A stretch of 64,000 nucleotides of DNA from Rickettsiella endosymbiont of Aleochara curtula. Lineage in GTDB: Bacteria; Pseudomonadota; Gammaproteobacteria; Diplorickettsiales; Diplorickettsiaceae. Shown here piece after piece: positions 27,854-36,389 of this stretch; positions within the stretch are counted from its first letter, which is position 1; every line of letters starts with the position of its first letter. The translations under genes and the position numbers were made by a program. The notes beneath the pieces were generated by a model, which worked only from the letters and a program-made list of their open reading frames with translations, was not told the origin of the DNA and made no database searches. The stretch lies in contig NZ_OZ034990.1 of NCBI RefSeq assembly GCF_964030935.1, positions 372,001 through 436,000 of the forward strand, in the 5' to 3' direction.

Positions 27854-28837
27854 ATGCCAAACTTTCTGGAGCAAAAAAATATTTTAATCGTGCCTTTATC
27901 TGCATTTATTGTCTTTAATAAAGGAATAGCCGGAGAAAAATTCGCCAATTTATCCGGAAAATTTTTTGATGAAATGTTTAGTTGCGACGAGGAAATAAAA
28001 GAGCATGAGGAATTTAGTAAAAAAATAACGGAGAAGATTCTGAGCTCTAAACTCGTAGCTGATTTTAATCTAGGAAAAAAAACCAAGCAGGAATTCATTT
28101 TGGAATTATTGAGATTTTTAAAATTACCTAGCGAAAAAGCAGCTGAGGCTAAAGTCGCCTGGAACGCGCTACTTAATTTTGATAAAAAATTAACGAGTGT
28201 ATTTGAGGCCTTACTTAATTTAACACAACAAGGAACATCGATTTATTTTATTGGCAATACGAATGAACTACATGCCGAAAAAATCTTAGATCTGTTTGCA
28301 TTGAATGCTATCAGCACATTATCATTTTCAGATAAGCTATCCGGTCCCGCATTAGCCTTACCGCTAGCGATTAGTCAGTCCTCGAGTTCGGGATTAAATT
28401 GTCCTGGTTCAGCATCACAATGCGGTACGGTGTATTTTTGTTTATCCTATGCTTATAAAACCTTGCTCGAGCAACCGCGCGGTTTATTGACTAAGTTATT
28501 TACCACTAAACCTACTCCTGGCTTACTCGCGCATCTAAAAGTCTATTTAAATGACATTAGCAAGACTAAAAAAGATGATATTTTATTAGTGAACCCCTAC
28601 GAAAAAAATAATACGATAACTAAAAAATTAGCACTAGAAACTATTTCCAAAGAAAAATTTTATACGGACCTATTAGCGTTTCCTGTAGATACTGCTGTTA
28701 CAACCATGCAAGCGCTTAAACTCGTCGAAGTACATTCTATGCCAACAAACCTGTCTGCGGATGATAATATGTCGGCATTACAAGCAGCTGGGTCGGCTGG
28801 GCGCAGCACCCACCTATCAAGTCCAACCGCACACTAA
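27854..28837 (+). CDS. HAD-fold-like pseudoenzyme, paralogue 3
   Basis: The 327-residue protein aligns with its neighbours: ILIVPLSAFIVFNK (residues 10-23, Pro14 for the nucleophile), FNLGKKTKQEFILELLRFL, AWNALLNFDKKLTSVFEAL, motif II IYFIGNTNELHAEKI and ILLVNPYEKNNTITKKLAL. The SNTN-like motif II is closer to true HADs than in paralogues 1 and 2, but motifs I, III and IV are all degraded. It has an insertion of about 20 residues after motif II (SQSSSSGLNCPGSASQCG) and a long Ser/Thr/Ala-rich tail. AAGGATTTTTATG precedes the coding region. Confidence 0.65.
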   Translation: MPNFLEQKNILIVPLSAFIVFNKGIAGEKFANLSGKFFDEMFSCDEEIKEHEEFSKKITEKILSSKLVADFNLGKKTKQEFILELLRFLKLPSEKAAEAKVAWNALLNFDKKLTSVFEALLNLTQQGTSIYFIGNTNELHAEKILDLFALNAISTLSFSDKLSGPALALPLAISQSSSSGLNCPGSASQCGTVYFCLSYAYKTLLEQPRGLLTKLFTTKPTPGLLAHLKVYLNDISKTKKDDILLVNPYEKNNTITKKLALETISKEKFYTDLLAFPVDTAVTTMQALKLVEVHSMPTNLSADDNMSALQAAGSAGRSTHLSSPTAH

Positions 28838-28887
28838 GCTTTTTTTATGAGCTTAACTTTTTTAATACAAAAAACCAGGGAACAACT

Positions 28888-29790
28888 ATGCTACCGATAA
28901 CTAACTCCATGTTTCAAGATTATCAAACTTATATTGTTAATTTATCTGCTATTCATAAACTAAAACCCATTTCCGAGGTTCTCAATCAATTTGCTGATTT
29001 GCATTATACGTATGCACAGAGTTGGCTAGGGAAATGGTATAGCAAGATGTGGGTCAGCTTAAAATACCTAAGTTTGAATCGATCAATTAATGATTACAAA
29101 CTGGGAAAAGTAGATACCGATACCTTTATCAGCAAGTTAAAAGAAATTTTTTATTTTATTCCAGCCGATAAAAACCCTGAAAAACTTCTAGAAGCCGCTT
29201 GGAATTCATTGATAGCCTGGGATATTGAATCAACTGCAAGGTTGAAAAGCGTGCTAGATAAAAACAAGCCTATTTATTTTATATCCAATACGAATCCGTT
29301 GAATATCAAAAAAATCATCCAATTATTCCAAGATAATTGTCCTAATGATTGGCAGCTACCTGAAGAAACAGAAGCTAAACCTTTAGCAATTGCCAAGAAT
29401 TTTTATCTTTGCCCCTCTTATCTGTTTAAAGAATTTAAAGAAGGTACGCCTGGTTTAATCAGTGACCTTGTGGATAGATTTCTTAAAGAAACAAAACCAG
29501 AAAATATACTCCTGGTGAGTCAATATCAACCGGATTTAGCTAAGGCAGAGGCATTAGGTATTGAAAGTAGACCAGCCGATGAATTTTTTCCAAAAGTTCC
29601 GGCGCCAGCAGCAGTACAAAGCTCTTTAAATAATACCGTGTGTGTGACTAGCCCTACAACTACAGCTGTTTTTCCACTTCCTAATAACATTTTAGCGAGC
29701 AGTCAGCAAAGTTTTTTCGGAACAATTCCTAAGAATGAAGAAAATCCAGCCGCTACAACTTCAGAAAAGACTCCCCTACTTCACAAATAA
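28888..29790 (+). CDS. HAD-fold-like pseudoenzyme, paralogue 4
   Basis: This 300-residue protein is the last of the array. Motif I reads YIVNLSAIHKL, with Asn18 in the nucleophile position. The cap has YKLGKVDTDTFISKLKEIF and AAWNSLIAWDIESTARLKSVL. Motif II, IYFISNTNPLNIKKI, is nearly canonical (SNTN as in YihX). The final strand ILLVSQYQPDLAKAEALGIES lacks the acidic metal ligands. The C-terminal 50 residues are Thr/Ser-rich and end EENPAATTSEKTPLLHK. It ends at a strong hairpin that overlaps the letA stop. Confidence 0.65.
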   Translation: MLPITNSMFQDYQTYIVNLSAIHKLKPISEVLNQFADLHYTYAQSWLGKWYSKMWVSLKYLSLNRSINDYKLGKVDTDTFISKLKEIFYFIPADKNPEKLLEAAWNSLIAWDIESTARLKSVLDKNKPIYFISNTNPLNIKKIIQLFQDNCPNDWQLPEETEAKPLAIAKNFYLCPSYLFKEFKEGTPGLISDLVDRFLKETKPENILLVSQYQPDLAKAEALGIESRPADEFFPKVPAPAAVQSSLNNTVCVTSPTTTAVFPLPNNILASSQQSFFGTIPKNEENPAATTSEKTPLLHK

Positions 29791-29803
29791 AAACTAGAAA
29801 AAT

Positions 29804-29835
29804 AATCCGGAGGAAAAAACTTATTCCTCCGGATT
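29804..29835. terminator. bidirectional terminator shared by HAD-like array and letA
   Basis: AATCCGGAGGAA and TTCCTCCGGATT form a perfect 12-bp stem around an 8-base loop. The right arm is the coding sequence of the last letA codons (Asn-Pro-Glu-Glu), so the terminator of the array is built into the 3' end of letA. T-rich DNA follows on the plus strand (TTTTCC). Confidence 0.7.
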
Positions 29836-30498
29836 TTCCTGGGATTTATCGGTATAACCTTCTTCTTCTTCCAATAAACCGTAACGCAGCGCGAGATGGG
29901 TTAACTCAACATCGTTATGCACACCTAATTTTTCATAGAGACGATAGCGATAGGTGTTCACGGTTTTAGGACTTAAACAAAGTTTTTTGGCAATACCATT
30001 CACTTTAGTCCCATGCGTGACCATATACATCACTTGTAATTCACGTTCAGAAAGTTGCGCAAACGGCGATTTGGAAGCGTCAGAAACCTGACGTAAGGCC
30101 ATTTTTTGCGCGATCTCTAAAGTAATATAGATTTGACCCGCAACCACTTTACGAATCGCGGTGATTAATTCTTCAGCATTGGTATTTTTAGTAATATATC
30201 CTGCCGCTCCAGCACGAACCAATCGATCTGGAAAAGGACCTTCACTAAATACCGTCACAACGATAATTTTAAGTTTAGGATTGACACGTATCAAACGGCG
30301 TGTTGCATCTAAACCACCTATTCCAGGCATTTTTAGATCCATCAACACCACATCGGGTTTGGTTTCCTTTACTAAATTAATGGCAGCTTCGCCACTTTCG
30401 GCTTCACCGATAACATTAATATCACGAACATCCTCTAACAAGCGCTTCATGCCTAAACGTACTAAGGCATGATCGTCAACGATAACGACGTTAATCAT
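29821..30498 (-). CDS. letA: LuxR-type response regulator, LetA/GacA/UvrY family
   Basis: The 225-residue protein has a receiver domain (VVIVDDHALVRLGMKRLL; phospho-acceptor Asp in DVVLMDLKMPG at about residue 54; conserved Thr and Lys in VVTVFS and YITKN) and a C-terminal LuxR helix-turn-helix (LSERELQVMYMVTHGTKVNGIAKKLCLSPKTVNTYRYRLYEKLGV). LetA/GacA with its LetS/GacS kinase activates small RNAs that titrate CsrA and drives the switch to transmissive, virulent growth in Legionella. uvrC is its usual neighbour; here the two are separated by the HAD-like array. The family is certain; the exact orthology is inferred from position and sequence. Confidence 0.9.
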   Translation of the reverse strand: MINVVIVDDHALVRLGMKRLLEDVRDINVIGEAESGEAAINLVKETKPDVVLMDLKMPGIGGLDATRRLIRVNPKLKIIVVTVFSEGPFPDRLVRAGAAGYITKNTNAEELITAIRKVVAGQIYITLEIAQKMALRQVSDASKSPFAQLSERELQVMYMVTHGTKVNGIAKKLCLSPKTVNTYRYRLYEKLGVHNDVELTHLALRYGLLEEEEGYTDKSQENPEE

Positions 30499-30532
30499 GG
30501 AACGCCAACTCCTCTTGTCAATTTCATTTTTT

Positions 30533-30622
30533 TGGCGGAGGGACAGGGATTCGAACCCTGGAAGGAGTTGCCCCCTTGACGGTTTTCAAGACCGTTGCTT
30601 TCAACCGCTCAGCCATCCCTCC
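30533..30622 (-). tRNA. tRNA-Ser (anticodon TGA)
   Basis: The 90-base tRNA has acceptor arms GGAGGGA / TCCCTCC, anticodon stem ACGGT / ACCGT with loop CTTGAAA (TGA), a long variable arm (AAGGGGGCAACTCCTT), T-loop TTCGAAT and encoded CCA. It lies between letA and tadA. Confidence 0.95.
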
Positions 30623-30738
30623 TACTTTAATCAGTAGCTACGGCTATCTTAGCATAAACTATATAGGATGTAGACTATAAAGAAATACGTCAAACACTGA
30701 GTTGAAATTACGCAATTAACTTTATTGAAGACATCCTT

Positions 30739-31212
30739 TCATAGCATCGTGCGCAGGATTTGACGTTTTTGTTTAAAAAATTTCTGTAATTTTTCTGAAC
30801 AAGTTTCTGCTAACACTCCATCGGTAAAATCAAAGCTATGATTAAGACCTTTGAAAAGCTGCCGTTGTGACATTATCACGCCAAAACGCGAATCATACGC
30901 ACCAAACACCACCCGTTTAATTCGGGCTTGGATCATCGCGCCGACGCACATTAAACAAGGTTCTAAAGTAACATACAATGTCGACTCTAATAAACGATGA
31001 TTTTTTAGCCGTTTGGCCGCTTGTCGCAGCAACAAAATTTCAGCATGCGCGGTAGGATCACATTGCGTGCGAGTTTGATTATAAGCAGTAGCGATGATTT
31101 CTTTGTTTAGCACTAAGACCGCACCGATGGGAACTTCGTTAGACATTTCTGCCAACTCCGCCGCTTTTAAAGCTAAGTGCATGTAGGTAATATCATTCTG
31201 CAGAGCGTTCAT
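30739..31212 (-). CDS. tadA: tRNA-specific adenosine-34 deaminase
   Basis: TadA converts A34 to inosine in tRNA-Arg(ACG). The start at 31212 (MNALQNDITYMHLALKAAEL) is preferred; the frame extends upstream to 31263 but those codons lie over a REP-like repeat. The cytidine/deoxycytidylate deaminase motifs are TAHAEILLL (His-Ala-Glu) and LEPCLMCVGAMI (PCxxC), which bind the catalytic zinc. RIKRVVFGAYDSRFGV is characteristic of TadA. The product is 157 residues, typical for the family. Confidence 0.94.
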   Translation of the reverse strand: MNALQNDITYMHLALKAAELAEMSNEVPIGAVLVLNKEIIATAYNQTRTQCDPTAHAEILLLRQAAKRLKNHRLLESTLYVTLEPCLMCVGAMIQARIKRVVFGAYDSRFGVIMSQRQLFKGLNHSFDFTDGVLAETCSEKLQKFFKQKRQILRTML

Positions 31213-31228
31213 ACCAAGATAAAAAAAA

Positions 31229-31316
31229 CCGTCATGGCGAGCAAATAAAATGCGTGTGACCATCCAGTTTATAACCTTCTCTGGATGGCCGCGCGCTAAG
31301 CACTTGCGATGACGAG
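31229..31316. repeat. REP-like pair over the upstream region of tadA
   Basis: CGTCATGGCGAGCAAATAAAATGCG (31230 onward) is followed by GGATGGCCGCGCGC...TTGCGATGACG (31283-31315). It lies directly upstream of tadA, and the coding frame runs open into it. Confidence 0.6.
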
Positions 31317-31381
31317 TAAATTATTAGAATTCCACATCTTATCGATAGGAAGTGGCAAAAAATAGACCATTTATCTTAGAT

Positions 31382-31618
31382 TTATTTTTTACCATTACAC
31401 ATTTTACAATGATCACAGCCACAATGGCAGGCTTTATGTGAACGCGGGCAGCACAAATATTTGATCAATGCACCCACGGCTAAAATTGGCAGCATAATAT
31501 CAAAGAAACGCGAAACCATGACTATGGTATCAACCGATTCCGGTTTCGCAAGACTTGCAGCAATAGCCATCAGAACAGCAATAATAATCACTATTGCTGG
31601 AAAGAATTTACGACACAT
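31382..31618 (-). CDS. small membrane protein with Cys/His-rich tail
   Basis: The start at 31618 (MCRKFFPAIVIIIAVLMAIA) follows AAGGAG at 8 bases. The 78-residue product has two transmembrane segments (about 6-24 and 38-58) and a cytoplasmic or periplasmic tail with seven cysteines and three histidines in the last 25 residues (CPRSHKACHCGC then DHCKMC). The tail could bind metal ions. I recognise no family. It lies between tadA and rlmB on the minus strand. Confidence 0.6.
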   Translation of the reverse strand: MCRKFFPAIVIIIAVLMAIAASLAKPESVDTIVMVSRFFDIMLPILAVGALIKYLCCPRSHKACHCGCDHCKMCNGKK

Positions 31619-31693
31619 ATCAAGGTCTCCTTGCAATTTTAAAGGTTAGGGTCTCGTATGACACTGAGCAGCAAATACTATCATAGTTGGATT

Positions 31694-32473
31694 TTATTGT
31701 CTTTGCCTAACCGCTTCGAATAAACAGATCCCAGCCGCGACGGAAACGTTTAAGCTGCTGACACTACCGGCCATCGGAATAGCAATCAAGCCATCGCAAC
31801 GCTCTTTGCTTAAACGGCGCAAACCTTTACCTTCAGCACCTAATACCAACGCCAAAGGTCCGGTTAATGCCGTATCATAAATAAGTTGGGTGGCGGATTG
31901 ATCTAAACCATAACACCACACTCCAGCCTTTTTTAACTTCTCTAAGCAAGTGGCTAAATTTGTGACCGTGAAAAGTGGCGTCATTTCTGCGGCACCGGCA
32001 GCTATTTTTCGCACACTGGGCGTCAAGCTAACCGAACGATCCTGTGGAATAATCACCGCGTCTGCGCCCGCTGCATTGGCAGAACGTAAACAGGCACCTA
32101 AGTTATGCGGATCCTGAACCTCATCTAATACTAATAAAAACGGCGGTGACGTTTCGTTTGCTAGGCACTGATCGACTAAACTAAACAAATCGCGCTCGTT
32201 TAGTTGCGCCGAAATTTTGATCTCTGCTAACACGCCTTGATGCACCGCACCCTGAGCCCATACCTCACATTTAAGCTTTGATAACGTTTGGATAGGAATA
32301 TGCTGATATTCAGCCAATTGCACGATCTCTAACATACGTTTATCTTCGCGACCTTCTTGGCGATAGAGTTGGCATATTCTTTCTGGATGTGATTTTAATA
32401 ACGCGGTAATCGCATGAAAACCAAAAATAAATTCTTTTTTAATCATATGACTCATGATAGAATGTTTCACCAT
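31694..32473 (-). CDS. rlmB: 23S rRNA (guanosine-2251-2'-O)-methyltransferase
   Basis: The 259-residue SPOUT/TrmH-family enzyme has an N-terminal substrate-binding domain (IFGFHAITALLKSHPERI) and a C-terminal knot domain (LVLDEVQDPHNLGACLRSANAAG; LVLGAEGKGLRRL; IPMAGSVSSLNVSVAAGICLFE). It methylates the peptidyl-transferase P-loop of 23S rRNA. ATGs at 32452 and 32446 are possible alternative starts. In E. coli rnr is directly upstream; here a plus-strand gene of about 1 kb lies between. Confidence 0.94.
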   Translation of the reverse strand: MVKHSIMSHMIKKEFIFGFHAITALLKSHPERICQLYRQEGREDKRMLEIVQLAEYQHIPIQTLSKLKCEVWAQGAVHQGVLAEIKISAQLNERDLFSLVDQCLANETSPPFLLVLDEVQDPHNLGACLRSANAAGADAVIIPQDRSVSLTPSVRKIAAGAAEMTPLFTVTNLATCLEKLKKAGVWCYGLDQSATQLIYDTALTGPLALVLGAEGKGLRRLSKERCDGLIAIPMAGSVSSLNVSVAAGICLFEAVRQRQ

Positions 32474-32476
32474 AAT

Positions 32477-33549
32477 ATGGACAAGAAAGCTGAGGATAAA
32501 GCAGTGCCACAGATCTTAACACTTCAGATTAACCCAGAAAATTTAAATTTTTTAAACCAATATAAAAAAAAAATCTTTTATCGCTAAGCCAACAGTGTTT
32601 TATTCAAGAAATTGAAGAAACTTATAGCAGACTATCTCAATTAAAAAAACAAGAACTTCTCGAATTCACTGGAGAAAACGAATTTGAACTCTCTCGTGGA
32701 ATTTTTTATGCTATAACAAAGTCCTTAAGAGAAAAAATGCCTCAAGAAAAAATCAGCTTAGAAAATCTACAAGCTGCACTTGAAAATGACTTACACATTA
32801 AAGACAAACAAACCTTATCCTTTATCACATTATGCTTAGTAGAGCCGGTCTGGCTCCCGGGCGGACTGTCAGCACTGGTTTGTTCTTTGCTATCATCAAC
32901 CTCATATTTTTGCACTAACCAAAACCCTTCAACTTCATTAAAGGCTGTTGCTGAAAACAACCAAATTGTTTTTCATCTCAATTTACATATAAAAACGCTC
33001 GATGATGAAAAAATTCTTCCCAGAGGTACTGCCACAATCCGCTTTACTTTCGATAACATCACACAAGTAAAACTTTTACCTATCAATATGAAATTTATTT
33101 TTCCTAATGAAGAAGAAGCAGAACAGTTTCAACAAAAATTAACTGAAGAATTTAAGGGTTGGTTATTACTTCCGAATGAATTGAATAATATACAAATTAA
33201 GCTTCAGCAACGGCATAATGTCAATATGGATGTATGGGTAATATCTAGCTTATTCGGCCTATTAATTGGATTAATTGCCATGATTAGTTTTATCACTTTC
33301 AGCTTAAGCTTTATTTCAGTGTTAATATTACCTCCCATAGGTTTAGCATTAGGTTTATGTTTAGCAAGTTGTATGCATACCTATTTGCATATGAACACTA
33401 AAAAAGAACAAGAAAAACTTAAACGACCGATACGTCTATTTAATGGAAACCCATCTATCAACCATCACAGTAGACCAACGACCTCATTTTTTGTGCATCC
33501 TAGCCCTGATCACTCTCGAGTTTCTGAAATTAGTTTTAAACATCATTGA
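32477..33549 (+). pseudogene. frameshifted two-helix membrane protein with A10 tract
   Basis: The frame from ATG 32477 (or GTG 32504, which has a GAGG site) reads QILTLQINPENLNFLNQYKKK and stops soon after a run of ten A residues (32564-32573). The following frame is open from that run to 33549 (LLSLSQQCFIQEIEETYSRL, then MPQEKISLENLQ at 32737). One extra A would join them into a single protein of about 357 residues. The C-terminal half has two close transmembrane helices around residues 280-325 of the joined protein. Either it is inactivated or it is rescued by slippage at the A-tract. I recognise no family. It separates rlmB from rnr. Confidence 0.6.
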
Positions 33550-33558
33550 TAACGCAAA

Positions 33559-35793
33559 CTATTTTCGCTTTTTATATTTTTTTGCTTTTTTTATGGATTT
33601 TTGAAGTTCTGGTTCGACCAGTTCAAAATCTATTTTTCGTTGATCGAGATCAACACGCCCTACTCGCACCTGTATCCTATCGCCCAAACGATACACTATT
33701 CCGGTACGTTCACCTTGCAAGCAATGCCGACTCGCATCAAATTGGTAATAATCATTATGCAAGGCGGTTACATGCACTAAACCTTCCACATAAATATTTT
33801 TCAACTCAACAAATAAACCAAAGCCGGTGACATTAGTGATAATGCCATCAAAGCTTTCACCGACACGATCCCGCATGTATTCACATTTTAACCAATCTAA
33901 TACTTCGCGTGTCGCTTCATCGGCGCGTCGTTCGGTCGTCGAGCAATGTTCACCTAAACGCGATATCGTGACCTTATCATAGAAAAAATTCTTGGCTTTG
34001 CGTTTGGCTAAAACATGGCGTATGGCTCGATGCACTAACAAATCCGGATAACGACGGATCGGTGAAGTAAAGTGGGCATAAGCATCGAATGCCAAACCAA
34101 AATGACCAATATTTTCCGGACTATAAATTGCTTGACTCAAGGAACGCAACATCACCGTTTGGATTAAATGCGCATCTGGCCGGTCGGCAATTAATTTTAA
34201 CAACGTTGAATAATCTTCCGGTGTGACGATCTTTTTATTTGGAAAACGTAAACCTAATTCCGCTAGAAAACTTTTCAAGTCTGCTAATTTTTCCGCAGCC
34301 GGTGCCGCATGGATACGATATAAGGTCGGAATTTTAGCTTTCAATAAAAAATGCGCGGCAGAAACATTGGCCAGTAACATACATTCTTCAATGATACGAT
34401 GCGCTACGGTGCGAACAGTGGGAATAATCTGCTTAATTTTTCGATCCGGCCCAAAAATAACTTGCGTTTCAGTCGTTTCAAAATCAATCGCGCCGCGTGC
34501 TTCGCGCGTTTGGCGCAGCAACTGGTATAAGCTATGCAGATTTTGTAAATGCGGTAATAAATTTTTATACGCTGGCGGACATTTATTCGTGTTTAACCAT
34601 GTCGCGACCTCATTGTAAATCAAACGTGCTCTAGAATGGATCACCGCCGGATAAAATTGAAAGCGTTTTAACTCGCCCTTACTAGAAATCAACATATCGC
34701 AAACCATACACAGTCGATTGACTTTAGGCTTTAATGAGCATAACTCATTGGATAGCACTTCCGGCAACATCGGTAACACACTGTTTGGAAAATACACTGA
34801 ATTTCCGCGTGCTTCGGCTTCTTTATCTAGTTCACTTTGTGGATTGATATAATGACTCACATCGGCTATGGCTACCACTAAACGCCATTGTTTTTTTTGT
34901 CGTTCACAATACACCGCATCATCAAAATCTTTGGCATCCGCACCATCAATCGTAACAAACGCTAAATCTTGTAAATCAACCCGATTTTCTTCTTCATCGC
35001 TCGGTAACACACCGGCTTGCAAAGCGTCAATTTCTTCCTGGACCGAATCAGGCCAGACATGCGGAAGATTATAATTACGTATCGCTATTTCTATCTCTAA
35101 ACCCGGCGCCATATGTTCGCCGAGTATCTCGGTAATGCGACCAATCGCTTGTTGACGAAAACTAGGAAAGCGAGTTATTTCGACAACAACAATCTGTCCG
35201 GAAGTTGCCGCACTTTCATCGTCCACGCCGATTAAAATATCTTGTGTAATACGATTATTCGATGGCACGACAAACGCGACACCCTTCTCTTTGAAAAAAC
35301 GCCCGACTAGAGATGGCGTATTCCGTTCTAATACTTCAGCGATCACACCTTCACGTCGATTACGTCTATCGGTTCCTATTACGCGCGCTAACACTCTATC
35401 GCCATGAAAAACCAACTGCATTTGTCGCGCACTTAAATACAGATCATCACTGCCATCATCCGGAACTAAAAAGCCAAATCCATCGCGATGGCCAATAATT
35501 CGACCGCGTACCAAATTCATTTTATCTGGCAAACCATAACCTTCACGCCGCGTTAAAACAATTTGTCCGTCGCGTTCCATCGCTCGCAAACGTCGTCGCA
35601 AGGCTTCTTGGCGCTCGGGATCATCGCTTAAGCCCAAAAGTTGATTGAGTTCATCACGTTTGACCAGATGACCACATTTTTTTAAGAAGTCTAAAATGTA
35701 TTCGCGACTAGGAATGGGATTATCGTATTTACCCGCTTCACGTGCCGCATACGGATCAACAAACTGTTTCGGTTTTTTTGCCATAGTTATCAC
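33559..35793 (-). CDS. rnr: ribonuclease R
   Basis: The 744-residue 3'-5' exoribonuclease has an N-terminal helix-turn-helix (RSR-type), two cold-shock-like domains, the RNB catalytic domain (ITIDGADAKDFDDAVYC-type VTIDGADAKDFDDAVY with metal-binding Asps; AHFTSPIRRYPDLLVHR), an S1 domain (GESFDGIITNVTGFGLFVEL) and a Lys-rich tail. It degrades structured RNA. It ends 10 bases from the convergent pseudogene. Confidence 0.96.
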   Translation of the reverse strand: MITMAKKPKQFVDPYAAREAGKYDNPIPSREYILDFLKKCGHLVKRDELNQLLGLSDDPERQEALRRRLRAMERDGQIVLTRREGYGLPDKMNLVRGRIIGHRDGFGFLVPDDGSDDLYLSARQMQLVFHGDRVLARVIGTDRRNRREGVIAEVLERNTPSLVGRFFKEKGVAFVVPSNNRITQDILIGVDDESAATSGQIVVVEITRFPSFRQQAIGRITEILGEHMAPGLEIEIAIRNYNLPHVWPDSVQEEIDALQAGVLPSDEEENRVDLQDLAFVTIDGADAKDFDDAVYCERQKKQWRLVVAIADVSHYINPQSELDKEAEARGNSVYFPNSVLPMLPEVLSNELCSLKPKVNRLCMVCDMLISSKGELKRFQFYPAVIHSRARLIYNEVATWLNTNKCPPAYKNLLPHLQNLHSLYQLLRQTREARGAIDFETTETQVIFGPDRKIKQIIPTVRTVAHRIIEECMLLANVSAAHFLLKAKIPTLYRIHAAPAAEKLADLKSFLAELGLRFPNKKIVTPEDYSTLLKLIADRPDAHLIQTVMLRSLSQAIYSPENIGHFGLAFDAYAHFTSPIRRYPDLLVHRAIRHVLAKRKAKNFFYDKVTISRLGEHCSTTERRADEATREVLDWLKCEYMRDRVGESFDGIITNVTGFGLFVELKNIYVEGLVHVTALHNDYYQFDASRHCLQGERTGIVYRLGDRIQVRVGRVDLDQRKIDFELVEPELQKSIKKAKKYKKRK

Positions 35794-36054
35794 TAATTAA
35801 TGAGTTGGATGCACACCACACTCTTGAAAATTCAGAATCGTTCCAACGGTTAAATGACAGCTGGCCATAAGATGCTAAGGTCATTACGACTTCATCCTAA
35901 ACTATATTTAGTATTATGTCGCCTGTATAGCGCATGACTGCCTGCATTTGTTTTATTTTAGTCTCACATACAATAATAAATATGCAGTCAAAGGATGTTT
36001 AGAAACACTGTCCACCTCGGAAAGGATTCCCTAGCCGTAGAAAGTGTAACGTTA

Positions 36055-36285
36055 ATGACCATTGCAAGCACTAAGGCCTATCATGCTGCGCTACTCTATT
36101 TTGTGGCAAATCCCTGCACAATGGGCCAAAAAACTTCCACTACCTATTATGAAGACGGACTATTAGTCGTTGATCAAGGTCGTATACTCGACATTGGTCC
36201 AGCAAAGACTTGTTAACTCATCTGTCTCCTGACATCTCCGTTACGCATTATCCACACGCACTGATCGTTCCTGGATTTATCGAAT
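36055..36285 (+). pseudogene. guaD: guanine deaminase remnant (5' fragment, frameshifted)
   Basis: The first frame (AYHAALLYFVANPC; YYEDGLLVVDQGRILDIGP) followed, after a frame change near 36213, by LTHLSPDISVTHYPHALIVPGFIE matches the N-terminal part of guanine deaminase. That N-terminal region is a beta-sheet carrying the EDGLLL and GKLIVPGF motifs. The metal-binding histidine motif and the rest of the enzyme are missing, replaced by a REP-like repeat. Guanine salvage by this route therefore seems lost. The stretch 35794-36054 upstream holds no other recognisable gene. Confidence 0.7.
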
Positions 36286-36389
36286 GGCCACGCTCATTAC
36301 ATTCGCTCGCCATGACGTCATTTCTCTTCATCATTGCCACAGCGCGTTATAATAAGACGTCATTGCGAGCGCGGAGCGCGCGGCAATCT
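36283..36389. repeat. composite REP-like block ending the guaD remnant
   Basis: The block starts TGGCCACGCTCATTACATTC, continues GCTCGCCATGACGTCA and, after a spacer, CGTCATTGCGAGCGCGGAGC...GGCAATCTA. The first unit matches 60733 nearly base for base. It directly follows the last guaD-like codon. Confidence 0.65.

Noticed and set aside
28838..28887. CTTAAC...TTAATA before HAD-like paralogue 4 as a PmrA box
   Set aside because: Half-site spacing is 9 bp; more likely part of a weak TAAGCT/AGCTTA hairpin.
31213..31263. N-terminal extension of TadA
   Set aside because: The codons are derived from a REP-like repeat and the family begins at about residue 18 of the longer frame.
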